DNA of 14,307 bases from Deinococcus sp. GTDB taxonomy: Bacteria > Deinococcota > Deinococci > Deinococcales > Deinococcaceae. Positions within the stretch are counted from its first letter, which is position 1; each line of letters begins with the position of its first letter. Made by a program: the position numbers and the translations under genes. Location of the stretch: positions 1 to 14,307 of the forward strand of contig JANXWI010000249.1 in NCBI GenBank assembly GCA_025351205.1, written 5' to 3'. This document shows, one piece after another, positions 6,043 to 14,307 of the stretch. Below the pieces are notes generated by a model. That model was given only the letters and a program-made list of their open reading frames with translations. It had not been told where the DNA came from and made no database searches.

Positions 6043-6515
6043 TAGGTGGCGGCCTTCGCGCCAGCCACGACCTTCAGGCCCAGGTACTGGCCGCCCAGCG
6101 CGTGTCCGGGGACGCCGCAGACGATCAGGTAGCTGCCCGCCGTGGCCGCCTTGAACTTGGCCGTGGCCGCAGCGTTCATGGGCATGCCCTGCATCACCAT
6201 CTTGCTGTAGGCCCCCGGAAAGGCGGCGTCCTTCTCGGCCACGCTCACGGGCGGGGTGCTTCCCTTGACCACGATGGCGCTGTGGGCCAGCATGCCGAGG
6301 TTCTTGTATTGCATCACCACGTTCCAGCCCGCCGGAATGGTGAAGCTCTTGGCACCCTTGACGACGCCGTTGAAATTCAGGCCGCCGCCCGCCGTGCCCT
6401 GGCTGGCGTCCACCATGATGGTGGCGGTCTTGGTGCTGGCGTTGCTGGTCACGTAGCTGGCTGCCGAAGCGCCCGAGGCGGCAAGAGCGAGCGCGATGAA
6501 AAGAATTTTGTTCAC
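6036..6515 (-). CDS. Secreted cupredoxin, sulfocyanin-like blue copper protein
   Basis: 159 aa, a periplasmic or cell-surface small electron carrier. A Sec signal peptide (MNKILFIALALAASGASA) precedes a beta-sandwich domain. The type 1 copper ligands are visible: His78 in LGMLAHSAIVV, Cys133 and His138 in IVCGVPGHALGGQY. The CGVPGH loop is the sulfocyanin/plastocyanin ligand loop. The axial ligand position, five residues after the second His, is Gln143 rather than the usual Met. The upstream strand pair FTIPAGWNVVMQYKNLGMLAHS matches the family's first-His region. The start is the GTG at 6515, with GGAGG (6524-6528 on the complementary strand) 8 nt upstream, rather than the in-frame TTG at 6533, which would place the Shine-Dalgarno inside the gene. 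The redox partner is not evident from neighbours (proA upstream, convergent secreted protein downstream). Confidence 0.88.
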   Translation of the reverse strand: MNKILFIALALAASGASAASYVTSNASTKTATIMVDASQGTAGGGLNFNGVVKGAKSFTIPAGWNVVMQYKNLGMLAHSAIVVKGSTPPVSVAEKDAAFPGAYSKMVMQGMPMNAAATAKFKAATAGSYLIVCGVPGHALGGQYLGLKVVAGAKAATYQ

Positions 6516-6624
6516 AGGTAGTTCCTCCGTCAAAAAAGATAGCTCTGCAACGGCGTTTAGATTGCCACTCTTGCTGCAAAGAATGGCGATTTTCAGCCGT
6601 CCATCTTTAATGTTTTATTATTTT

Positions 6625-6654
6625 CGGGACATTCAATTCTCAGAGCGGGACATT
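6625..6654. repeat. 9-bp direct repeat CGGGACATT spaced by 21 bp
   Basis: CGGGACATT occurs at 6625-6633 and 6646-6654, two helical turns apart. It lies in the AT-rich 190-nt gap between proA and the cupredoxin gene, about 110-140 bp upstream of the cupredoxin start. The same-face spacing fits a regulator binding as a tandem dimer, but nothing identifies one. Confidence 0.4.
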
Positions 6655-6705
6655 TGTCTTGATCCAGCGTCGTTTATCAATCGAATGCACGACTATACAT
6701 CCATC

Positions 6706-8004
6706 TCAACCGCGCACCTGTCCTTCGCCCAGCACCACCCACTTGGTGGTGGTCAGTTCGTACAGGGCCATCGGGCCACGGGCGTGCAGCTTCTGGGTGC
6801 TGACCGCCACCTCGGCTCCCAGGCCCAGCTGTCCGCCGTCGTTAAAGCGGGTGCTGGCGTTCACGATCACGGCGGCACTGTCCACGCCCTGCACGAAGAT
6901 GTCAGCCTGCGCCTGATCGCGGGTCAGGACGGCGTCGGTGTGGCCGCCGTGCGCGGCGATGTAGTCCATGGCCGCGTCCAGACCAGCAACCATGTGGACG
7001 CTCAGTTTCAGCGCCAGAAATTCGGTGCCGAAGTCGGCAGGCTGGGCGGGCTGCACGTGGACGCCGGCGGAGCGCAGAACCTCCAGGCTGGGCGCGTCGG
7101 CCACCACGTCTACGCCCGCCGCCTGAAGCTCCTGCACGATCTGCGGCAGGGCCAGCCGCGCCGAGGCGGGCGTGACCAGCAGCGTGTCGAGGGCGTTGCA
7201 GGCGCTGGGGCGCTGCACCTTGGAGTTGTGGATGATCCGGATGGCCGACCTCACGCCCGGCGCGTCCTGCACGTAGCTCTCGTCGAGGTACAGCTGCACC
7301 ACCCCCACGCCGCCCACGATCACCGGCACCGTGGCGTTCTCGACGCAGAAGCGGTGCAGGCCCGCCCCACCACGCGGAATCACGGCGTCCACGAGGTCGT
7401 CGAGGCGCAGCAGTTCGAGCATCCGGGCGCGGTTCGGGTCGGTGATCACCTGCACTGCGCCCGCCGGAATGCCGTGCTGCTCCAGGGCCGCAGCGATCAG
7501 GCTCACCAGGACCTCGTTGCTGCGGGCCGTTTCGCGTCCGCCGCGCAGAATCACCGCGTTGCCGCTCTTGACCGCCAGCGTCGCCACGTCCACGGTCACG
7601 TTGGGCCGGGCCTCGTAGATCACGCCCAGCACGCCCAGCGGCACGCGGCGTTTCATGACGTTCAATCCGTTGGGACGCACGGCGCGTTCCAGCGTCTCCC
7701 CCACCGGGTCGGACAGCGTCGCCACATGCTCCACGTCGGCGGCGACTGCCTCCAGGCGGGCCGGGCTGAGCGTCAGGCGGTCGATCAGGCTCTCGGGCAG
7801 CCCGGCCTCGTGGGCGGCCTGCACGTCGAGCGCGTTGGCCTCCAGAATCTCGGCGGCGTTCTGGCGCAGGCTGGCGGCCACTTCCAGCAGCGCCGCGTTC
7901 TTCTGTCCAGTGGGCAGCACGCCCAGCCTGCGCCCGGCCCGGCGGGCCGCTTCGGCCATCTGGCGCACCGTGAGGGTTTGCGACGGGTCAGTGGCGATGG
8001 TCAT
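6706..8004 (-). CDS. proA: Gamma-glutamyl phosphate reductase (glutamate-5-semialdehyde dehydrogenase)
   Basis: 432 aa, the second step of proline synthesis: NADPH-dependent reduction of glutamyl-5-phosphate to the semialdehyde. The family sequence is clear: RRVPLGVLGVIYEARPNVTV (residues 119-138), AVKSGNAVILRGGRE (144-158), VIPRGGAGL (208-216), the catalytic Cys269 in SKVQRPSACNALDTLLV, and near the C-terminus FNDGGQLGLGAEVAVSTQKL followed by HARGPMALYELTTTKWVV. The segment GVGVVQLYLDES (233-243) departs from the common GxCHxYVD. Length is normal. The ATG at 8004 is in frame with the conserved N-terminus but lies in the inner copy of a 23-bp tandem duplication, so an identical ATG occurs at 8027 out of frame. 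No proB is seen adjacent. Confidence 0.95.
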   Translation of the reverse strand: MTIATDPSQTLTVRQMAEAARRAGRRLGVLPTGQKNAALLEVAASLRQNAAEILEANALDVQAAHEAGLPESLIDRLTLSPARLEAVAADVEHVATLSDPVGETLERAVRPNGLNVMKRRVPLGVLGVIYEARPNVTVDVATLAVKSGNAVILRGGRETARSNEVLVSLIAAALEQHGIPAGAVQVITDPNRARMLELLRLDDLVDAVIPRGGAGLHRFCVENATVPVIVGGVGVVQLYLDESYVQDAPGVRSAIRIIHNSKVQRPSACNALDTLLVTPASARLALPQIVQELQAAGVDVVADAPSLEVLRSAGVHVQPAQPADFGTEFLALKLSVHMVAGLDAAMDYIAAHGGHTDAVLTRDQAQADIFVQGVDSAAVIVNASTRFNDGGQLGLGAEVAVSTQKLHARGPMALYELTTTKWVVLGEGQVRG

Positions 8005-8038
8005 GGGTTCAGGATGGCGATGGTCATGGGTTCAGGAT
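7993..8038. repeat. Perfect 23-bp tandem duplication spanning the proA start codon
   Basis: Positions 7993-8015 and 8016-8038 are identical. Each copy contains the start codon and the first bases of proA, read on the minus strand as ATGACCATCGCC. Because 23 is not a multiple of 3, the outer ATG is out of frame with proA. Confidence 0.95.
8001..8027 (-). CDS. Eight-codon upstream ORF overlapping the proA start
   Basis: Reading from the outer duplicated ATG at 8027 gives Met-Thr-Ile-Ala-Ile-Leu-Asn-Pro, then TGA. The stop overlaps the proA ATG in the sequence ATGA. A -10 box TATCCT lies 6 nt upstream of 8027, so a leaderless mRNA would begin with this mini-ORF. It could couple proA translation to termination or reinitiation. 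No evidence shows that the peptide has its own function. Confidence 0.4.
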   Translation of the reverse strand: MTIAILNP

Positions 8039-8039
8039 A
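8034..8039 (-). promoter_or_regulatory. -10 box TATCCT upstream of the duplicated proA start
   Basis: TATCCT on the minus strand ends 6 nt before the outer ATG at 8027. The inner duplicate has CATCCT, lacking the key first T, so only the outer copy keeps the -10 pattern. Confidence 0.5.
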
Positions 8040-8176
8040 GTGCCCAGGCTGGGAATGGTGGCGTGAACGGTCTGGAATCACAAAACTTTGATCAGACATC
8101 TCAGGCTGGTCATTCATGTCGCTTCCGGTATTCAGCCCGCTCATCAACGGTTCGGACAGTTTCGATGGGCAGGACG

Positions 8177-8230
8177 AAGCGGATCAAGGAAAAGAAGCGG
8201 ATCAAGGAAAAGAAGCGGATCAAGGAAAAG
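8177..8230. repeat. 18-bp tandem repeat, three perfect copies
   Basis: AAGCGGATCAAGGAAAAG is repeated exactly at 8177-8194, 8195-8212 and 8213-8230. It is open in more than one forward frame because 18 is a multiple of 3, but no gene with a credible start contains it. It looks like recent slippage in non-coding DNA. Confidence 0.9.
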
Positions 8231-8252
8231 CCGTCCAGGACGCTCAGCCTGC

Positions 8253-8804
8253 TCACCCCCTCCCAACCTCCCCCCTCCGCAGGCGGCTGTACCAGTCAAG
8301 GGGGAGGGGCAAAAACACCCTGTTTATCGGCATTAGATTTCTTGGTTCAGAGACTGTCCGGACCATTGATAACACGGTGCGGACGGCAGCGCATGCCCGG
8401 GGCGCGGGCGTCTCCGTATTGCGAACCGGAAAATAAAGCGCCGCCTCCGCCGCCAGACGGCTGTAGTCCACCGGCAGGCTGTTCTGCTGAGCGATGAAGG
8501 GAAAGGGCAGCATCGAGAATCTGACCTTGCCGGTGCCGATGTACTTCGACTGGATCACCGGGAAGGTTTCTTCCTCGAACCTCTTGCAGTTGGGGCACTT
8601 GAAATCCTCGAACACCACCAGCGTGACCCTGGCCGCCGCCTGCCCCAGCACCGGCTGACCCGTCAGCTCAAAGGTCTTGGTGCCCGTGCCGGCACTTCCG
8701 GCAGGCCGCACCGCGAAGACCACCAGCGCAATCAGCACAGCGGCGATCACCGTGCCGATCAGCAGAACATTGCGGTTAGACGACTTGGCGTTCAGTCGTG
8801 TCAT
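8253..8804 (-). pseudogene. DsbA-like thioredoxin-fold protein, 3' half lost
   Basis: The ATG at 8804 opens a membrane-anchored DsbA-like protein: a helix at about residues 13-32 (NVLLIGTVIAAVLIALVVFA), then a thioredoxin fold with VTLVVFEDFKCPNCKRFEEE. Its CPNC redox motif is Cys70-Cys73. Homology-like sequence continues through FSMLPFPFIAQQNSLPVDYS to LAAEAALY at about residue 124 (position ~8430). After that the frame reads unrelated repeat-derived sequence to a stop at 8253. The C-terminal helices and the cis-Pro loop (usually GxxGTPxF) are missing, and I do not find them in the following 400 nt. The family is usually 200-230 residues, so the gene probably no longer makes a working oxidoreductase. 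In intact form it would act in the periplasm on protein disulfides. The promoter and start look intact. Confidence 0.75.
8254..8310. repeat. C-rich/G-rich hairpin repeat, copy 1
   Basis: CACCCCCTCCCAACCTCC begins the left arm and CAAGGGGGAGGGGC (8297-8310) is the right arm; CCCCTCCC pairs with GGGAGGGG. A related copy lies at 8881-8920 in the same orientation. Such repeats are common between genes in high-GC bacteria. Confidence 0.6.
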
Positions 8805-8810
8805 GGAGTC

Positions 8811-8816
8811 AGTCTA
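8811..8816 (-). promoter_or_regulatory. -10 box TAGACT of the DsbA-like gene, leaderless
   Basis: TAGACT on the minus strand ends 6 nt before the ATG at 8804, the same geometry as the other leaderless promoters here. The promoter therefore survived although the gene is truncated. Confidence 0.5.
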
Positions 8817-9141
8817 GTCCACCGTCAACCGATCTGACAGGGGGCCAACTTCTTTTAAGTCATTGGATGCCTAGCCCGTTCACCCCCTCCCCAGCCCTCC
8901 CCCCTCAAGGGTGAGGGAGCGAAGCGGCCTAAATTCACCCCGCCCTAATCGGTTGTCTATGTACTAGAGCATTGGTCAATACGGCTTTCTCATTCCGACC
9001 AACCAGTGGGATGAATTCAGGTGGGTGTCTGGCCGTGTGAAGCTGACCGAAGGCTGTCATTCAGGCGGCGGAATAATGACAAGGTGTTCTGTCGGCACCT
9101 GATCAAGACGGGTGGAGGGCCGTGTCACGGGGAACTCCTGT
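8817..9141. other. Intergenic region with no gene; contains one hairpin repeat
   Basis: These 325 nt lie between the DsbA-like remnant and the membrane-protein gene, both on the minus strand. I find no ORF with a credible start and protein-like composition. The only clear structure is the C-rich repeat at 8881-8920. A weak 6-bp inverted pair, TTGGTC (8972-8977) and GACCAA (8997-9002), is the only other symmetry. Local GC is lower than in neighbouring genes, consistent with decayed or non-coding DNA. Confidence 0.6.
8881..8920. repeat. C-rich/G-rich hairpin repeat, copy 2
   Basis: CACCCCCTCCCCAGCCCTCC starts the left side and CAAGGGTGAGGGAGC the right. Same orientation and family as copy 1 at 8254-8310, with a shorter loop. 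The two copies bracket the DsbA-like remnant. Confidence 0.65.
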
Positions 9142-9756
9142 TCAGACTGCACCGGATTCGGGCGTGCCCGGTTCAGCTGTTCCCTTCGCCGTGAGCAGCC
9201 TGGGCCGCTCCAGCCGCCGCCGCACAAAGACGCCTGCGGCCTGCCGCACGAAGCTGAAGGCCAGCGCCACGGCGGCCATGCCCAGCGCCGCCCGCTGAAA
9301 CACCGGGTTTCCGGGCAGCGTCAGGGTGGGGTCGAGCGAGGGGCCGAGCTTTTGAGCGGCCAGAACGGGCAGCGCAAACAGAGCAAACGCGAAGGGCAGC
9401 ACCAGCGGCCCGCCCGAGTGTTTGACGATCAGAGACGCGATCAGCGCCGCGCCGATGAGCGGCAGGACGATCCACCACTGCTCGGGCGGCGCGTGGTTGC
9501 TGAAAAACGGCACTCCCCCCAGCGCCGCGCCCAGGTAACCGTACCAGCCCCCGGCTTCGTCGGCCAGCAGCGTGAGCAGCACCCACAGGCCCAGTTTCTG
9601 GGGCCAGTCGCCCGGCTGCCAGAGGGTGTAGGCCAGCACGCCCAGCAGCGCCAGACCCCACGCCAGCCGCAGCAGCGTCAGGTTGCGTTCACGCAGACGG
9701 CGGCGGCGGGCCGGGGAGAGTGGCGCTCTGGGTGGACGGGCAGCGGGGGCGGTCAT
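9142..9756 (-). CDS. Integral membrane protein with five predicted helices, function unknown
   Basis: 204 aa. A basic, proline-rich N-terminus (ARPPRAPLSPARRRRLRER) is followed by hydrophobic segments at about residues 26-46 (LTLLRLAWGLALLGVLAYTL), 54-84, 94-112 (WWIVLPLIGAALIASLIVK), 117-135 (PLVLPFAFALFALPVLAAQ) and 153-178. The positive-inside rule puts the N-terminus in the cytoplasm. I recognise no family. The ATG at 9756 was preferred over an in-frame start at 10017, which lies inside uvrA and gives an Arg/Pro/Ser-rich shadow sequence. No clear Shine-Dalgarno precedes it (GTGGGG is the nearest purine stretch). It lies 76 nt downstream of uvrA on the same strand and may be transcribed with it. 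Confidence 0.75.
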   Translation of the reverse strand: MTAPAARPPRAPLSPARRRRLRERNLTLLRLAWGLALLGVLAYTLWQPGDWPQKLGLWVLLTLLADEAGGWYGYLGAALGGVPFFSNHAPPEQWWIVLPLIGAALIASLIVKHSGGPLVLPFAFALFALPVLAAQKLGPSLDPTLTLPGNPVFQRAALGMAAVALAFSFVRQAAGVFVRRRLERPRLLTAKGTAEPGTPESGAV

Positions 9757-9832
9757 CTGCCCCACAGCATGCCAGAACCCCGGACACCCGTCACCGGGAG
9801 AGGACCGCTCAGAACAGGGCGCGCGCAGAGCA

Positions 9833-12835
<3,003 letters not shown>

Positions 12836-12843
12836 GGTGATGG

Positions 12844-12849
12844 CTCCTT
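12844..12849 (-). promoter_or_regulatory. Shine-Dalgarno that fixes the uvrA TTG start
   Basis: AAGGAG on the minus strand is 8 nt upstream of the TTG at 12835. It is the only good ribosome-binding site near the conserved N-terminus. Confidence 0.7.
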
Positions 12850-12860
12850 CACGAGTGGGT

Positions 12861-12978
12861 GGGCGGTGGGTTTCTTCTGCTGGGTGCAGATTGTGTACCC
12901 TTGCTTCTTGACGCAACAGGTCAGTTTAGCACCCCAGGGCAGGATGGCAAGGCGGGGAAGTTACCTAAGAGCGCGGGG
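12861..12978. repeat. Diverged ~100-bp direct repeat, copy A (uvrA upstream region)
   Basis: Positions 12861-12902 match 13596-13637 at 34 of 42 bases without gaps, including GCAGATT, two variable bases, then GTACCCTT. After a segment that is 17 nt longer here, TGGCAAGGCGG (12945-12955) and the following AAGT-ACC-A match copy B again. Copy A contains the uvrA leader and probably its promoter. Confidence 0.65.
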
Positions 12979-13048
12979 CGTTTCGCTAGTCTGTAGGCTT
13001 CTCCTTCATCTCGGTCAGAGTGAAGATTCGGTAGATCTGCCTTCAGGG

Positions 13049-13054
13049 TATGAT
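13049..13054 (+). promoter_or_regulatory. -10 box TATGAT of the GNAT gene, leaderless
   Basis: TATGAT ends exactly 6 nt before the ATG at 13061. It is a near-consensus -10, with no Shine-Dalgarno between it and the start. Confidence 0.6.
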
Positions 13055-13060
13055 CCCCAC

Positions 13061-13546
13061 ATGCAGATTCTTGAGTACAAAGACGCCGACTGGTCGCTGG
13101 CCTGGCCGGTTTTTCAAGAAATCGTCGCTGCCGGCGAAACCTACGCCTACGACCCCGGTTGGTCTTCTGACGAGGCCAGGAGCGTGTGGGTGGAGACTCC
13201 TCCAGGTCATACGGTTGTCATCTGCGATGGCCCACGCGTTCTGGGTACGGCGAAGATGGGGCCAAATCGTTCTGGACGCGGTTCACACGTTTCCACGGCG
13301 AGTTTCATGGTCGCCAGTGATGCTCGGGGGCGAGGTGCGGGGCGTGCCCTCACCGAGTACGCCCTCGCTTGGGCCACCGGGCAGGGCTACGCCGCAATGC
13401 AGTTCAATGCCGTTGTGGAATCAGACCATGCGGCTGTCAGGCTATATCAGGCGCTCGGATTTCAGACTGTTGGCACGGTTCCAGAGGCTTTCGAGCATCC
13501 TGTTCTCGGACGTGTGGGGCTGTATGTCATGCACCGCTTTCTCTAG
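13061..13546 (+). CDS. GNAT-family N-acetyltransferase
   Basis: 161 aa, a single GNAT domain that uses acetyl-CoA to acetylate an amino group of an unknown small molecule or protein. Motif A, with the pyrophosphate-binding RGRGAG at residues 89-94, reads SFMVASDARGRGAGRALTEY (81-100). Motif B is ESDHAAVRLYQALGFQTVGT (120-139). The N-terminal VFQEIVAAGETYAYDP resembles the substrate region of phosphinothricin/L-amino-acid acetyltransferases, a tentative hint at amino-acid-like substrates. The ATG at 13061 is chosen because TATGAT lies 6 nt upstream and the homology begins at MQILEYKDADW. A longer frame that starts at 12521 inside uvrA is a shadow. The gene sits between two diverged repeat copies, divergent from uvrA. 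Confidence 0.92.
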   Translation: MQILEYKDADWSLAWPVFQEIVAAGETYAYDPGWSSDEARSVWVETPPGHTVVICDGPRVLGTAKMGPNRSGRGSHVSTASFMVASDARGRGAGRALTEYALAWATGQGYAAMQFNAVVESDHAAVRLYQALGFQTVGTVPEAFEHPVLGRVGLYVMHRFL

Positions 13547-13595
13547 CTTCGTGCGCGAAGATGTTCCGCTAAGCGGTGGCCCTCTGACGAGAGAC

Positions 13596-13694
13596 GGGCG
13601 GAGGGTGTTTTCTGTTGCGAGCAGATTCAGTACCCTTCCCTAACTGACACGACAAGGCAATGTGGCAAGGCGGTAAAGTCACCCATGAGAAGCT
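13596..13694. repeat. Diverged ~100-bp direct repeat, copy B
   Basis: This is the second copy of the uvrA upstream sequence (copy A at 12861-12978), in the same orientation. It lies after the GNAT gene in an otherwise empty 198-nt gap. No uvrA-like coding sequence follows it on the minus strand; the GNAT gene occupies that side. Confidence 0.65.
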
Positions 13695-13732
13695 AAGCTG
13701 ATGATATTCACCAATGTTTTCTGGCGGAAGAG

Positions 13733-13738
13733 TAAACT
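13733..13738 (+). promoter_or_regulatory. -10 box TAAACT, leaderless
   Basis: TAAACT ends 6 nt before the ATG at 13745. It occurs in AT-rich DNA, so chance matches are more likely here, but the spacing equals that of the other candidates. Confidence 0.45.
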
Positions 13739-13744
13739 TAGATT

Positions 13745-14215
13745 ATGAGCCAGAAGATGAGGCTGTTACCGAGGACGTCGGAGGAGGGTCCACTGGTGTT
13801 GCGGTACCCTTGGGGTTTTCGTCTCATTATGGGCGTGATAATGCTTCTGCTTGAATCAATAATTGTGATGTGGTTCATTGATTGCACTCCTAAGACATGC
13901 CTTTCCTCTGGGTGGACGATTATTGGTGAAATTATGGCCGTGTTATATTCACCACTCCCACTTTACATGCTAATTGTGGCTCTTAATTCTGAGATTGAAT
14001 TAAATTCAGACACCATTAAATTCAGTTGTCTTGGTGGGAGATGGCCTCGCATATACTTCATTAAGGATATCATTGTCGATTATGCACCACCTCATACAAA
14101 CGTCTTTGATACACCTGAGGCTACAACTGTCGATATAGGTAAGTCAATTGTAACAATTCACAGTTTGATGATTAATTACGGTGAATTTTGCCGATTTTTA
14201 CGCCCTATCATATAG
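13745..14215 (+). CDS. Low-GC two-helix membrane protein, function unknown
   Basis: 156 aa. Two hydrophobic helices, about residues 25-45 (FRLIMGVIMLLLESIIVMWF) and 58-80 (TIIGEIMAVLYSPLPLYMLI), are separated by a short loop with two cysteines (CTPKTC). A soluble C-terminal domain of about 75 residues follows, with strands IELNSDTIKFSCLGGRWPRI, IVDY and SIVTI. The layout (helix hairpin then small beta domain) resembles bacterial PH-domain membrane proteins, but that is a guess. The codon use is strikingly AT-rich compared with every other gene in the window (TTA, ATA, AAT, ATT codons common), pointing to recent transfer. Its 3' end overlaps the convergent hydrolase gene by 40 nt. Confidence 0.75.
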   Translation: MSQKMRLLPRTSEEGPLVLRYPWGFRLIMGVIMLLLESIIVMWFIDCTPKTCLSSGWTIIGEIMAVLYSPLPLYMLIVALNSEIELNSDTIKFSCLGGRWPRIYFIKDIIVDYAPPHTNVFDTPEATTVDIGKSIVTIHSLMINYGEFCRFLRPII

Positions 14216-14307
14216 CTTTGCGCCCCCAGCCACTCCACCAGTCTCTCAGTCACCTCTGCGCTCACCGTGTCGTTGAACAGCTCGTGATACCCGCCCACCA
14301 CCTCTAC
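14176..14307 (-). CDS. C-terminal end of an alpha/beta hydrolase (5' end outside window)
   Basis: The last 43 residues are visible on the minus strand. They contain GGYHELFNDTVSAEVTERLV then EWL, the typical C-terminus of lysophospholipase/monoacylglycerol-lipase-like hydrolases, with the catalytic His in YHELFND. The high-GC hydrolase sequence stops at about WLGAQS. The last twelve residues (YMIGRKNRQNSP) are read from the complementary strand of the low-GC gene, to TAA at 14176-14178. The native stop was therefore probably lost when foreign DNA joined at about 14216. The 5' part, with the Ser nucleophile, lies outside the window. Confidence 0.75.
   Translation of the reverse strand, partial: VEVVGGYHELFNDTVSAEVTERLVEWLGAQSYMIGRKNRQNSP

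Larger units (their letters stand above)
8141..8372. mobile_element. Imperfect 23-bp inverted pair, possible mobile-element relic
   Basis: The sequence at 8141-8163 matches the reverse complement of 8350-8372 at 19 of 23 positions, and all four differences are transitions. The right copy begins GAGACTGTCCGGACC. The interval between carries the 18-bp tandem repeat and a C-rich hairpin repeat but no transposase. It adjoins the point where the DsbA-like gene loses its 3' half. It could be the ends of a small non-autonomous element or two diverged insertion-sequence ends; this is inference. Confidence 0.35.

Noticed and set aside
6496..8040. Long plus-strand frame (514 codons) opposite proA
   Set aside because: It is antisense to a clear proA, is rich in His, Arg, Gln and Val from GC-rich shadow codons, and has no recognisable motif.
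8116..8436. Plus-strand frame including the 18-bp repeat (EADQGK repeats)
   Set aside because: No start signal, no protein-like sequence outside the repeat, and it runs through repeat elements and antisense to the DsbA-like remnant.
12901..12916. TTGC-N8-GCAA palindrome upstream of uvrA as a radiation/desiccation response motif (DdrO site)
   Set aside because: It matches the known 17-bp TTATG...CATAA-type consensus at only about half of the positions and is absent from copy B, so I do not call it.
12836..12916. UvrA start at the in-frame ATG at 12916
   Set aside because: The 27 extra residues are not conserved-looking, whereas a strong Shine-Dalgarno sits 8 nt before the TTG where homology begins.

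Overview
The window looks like a chromosomal segment of a Deinococcus-type bacterium. GC content is high throughout. The UvrA, TrmD, RimM, KhpA and ProA sequences have Deinococcus-like features. At least six genes carry a TAnnnT -10 box only 6-7 nt before the start codon, the leaderless arrangement well known in Deinococcus. The assignment rests on sequence impression and architecture, not on a database search.

Layout. Positions 1-547 hold the 3' end of a TPR protein, probably a C39-peptidase-like protein. Positions 594-1352 encode a low-complexity protein with a C-terminal domain resembling an inactive PD-(D/E)XK fold. A translation and RNA-modification block follows: khpA (1411-1653), then a 165-nt stretch of four successive hairpins, then rimM and trmD overlapping by ATGA (1852-3275). 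A LON-substrate-binding-domain protein (3336-3956) converges on a class V aminotransferase (4068-5264) across a long palindromic hairpin. Divergent from the aminotransferase is a small secreted protein (5387-5905), which converges across another hairpin on a secreted cupredoxin (6036-6515). proA follows on the minus strand (6706-8004), and its start codon lies in a 23-bp tandem duplication.

Positions 8030-9140 are a degraded, repeat-rich interval. It holds a membrane-anchored DsbA-like gene that lost its 3' half, a 3x18-bp tandem repeat, an inverted pair that may be mobile-element debris, and two copies of a C-rich/G-rich hairpin repeat. Then come a five-helix membrane protein (9142-9756) and uvrA (9833-12835), both on the minus strand. 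A GNAT acetyltransferase (13061-13546) sits between two diverged copies of a ~100-bp sequence, one of which is the uvrA upstream region. The window ends with a low-GC island encoding a two-helix membrane protein (13745-14215), whose 3' end overlaps the 3' end of a truncated alpha/beta hydrolase gene (14176-14307).

Most genes are ordinary housekeeping or accessory genes and I see no clear multi-gene defence or biosynthetic system. The most unusual signals are regulatory and structural: the hairpin array before rimM, the duplicated proA start that creates a coupled upstream ORF, a cupredoxin with a predicted Gln axial ligand, the duplicated uvrA upstream sequence, and the low-GC insertion.
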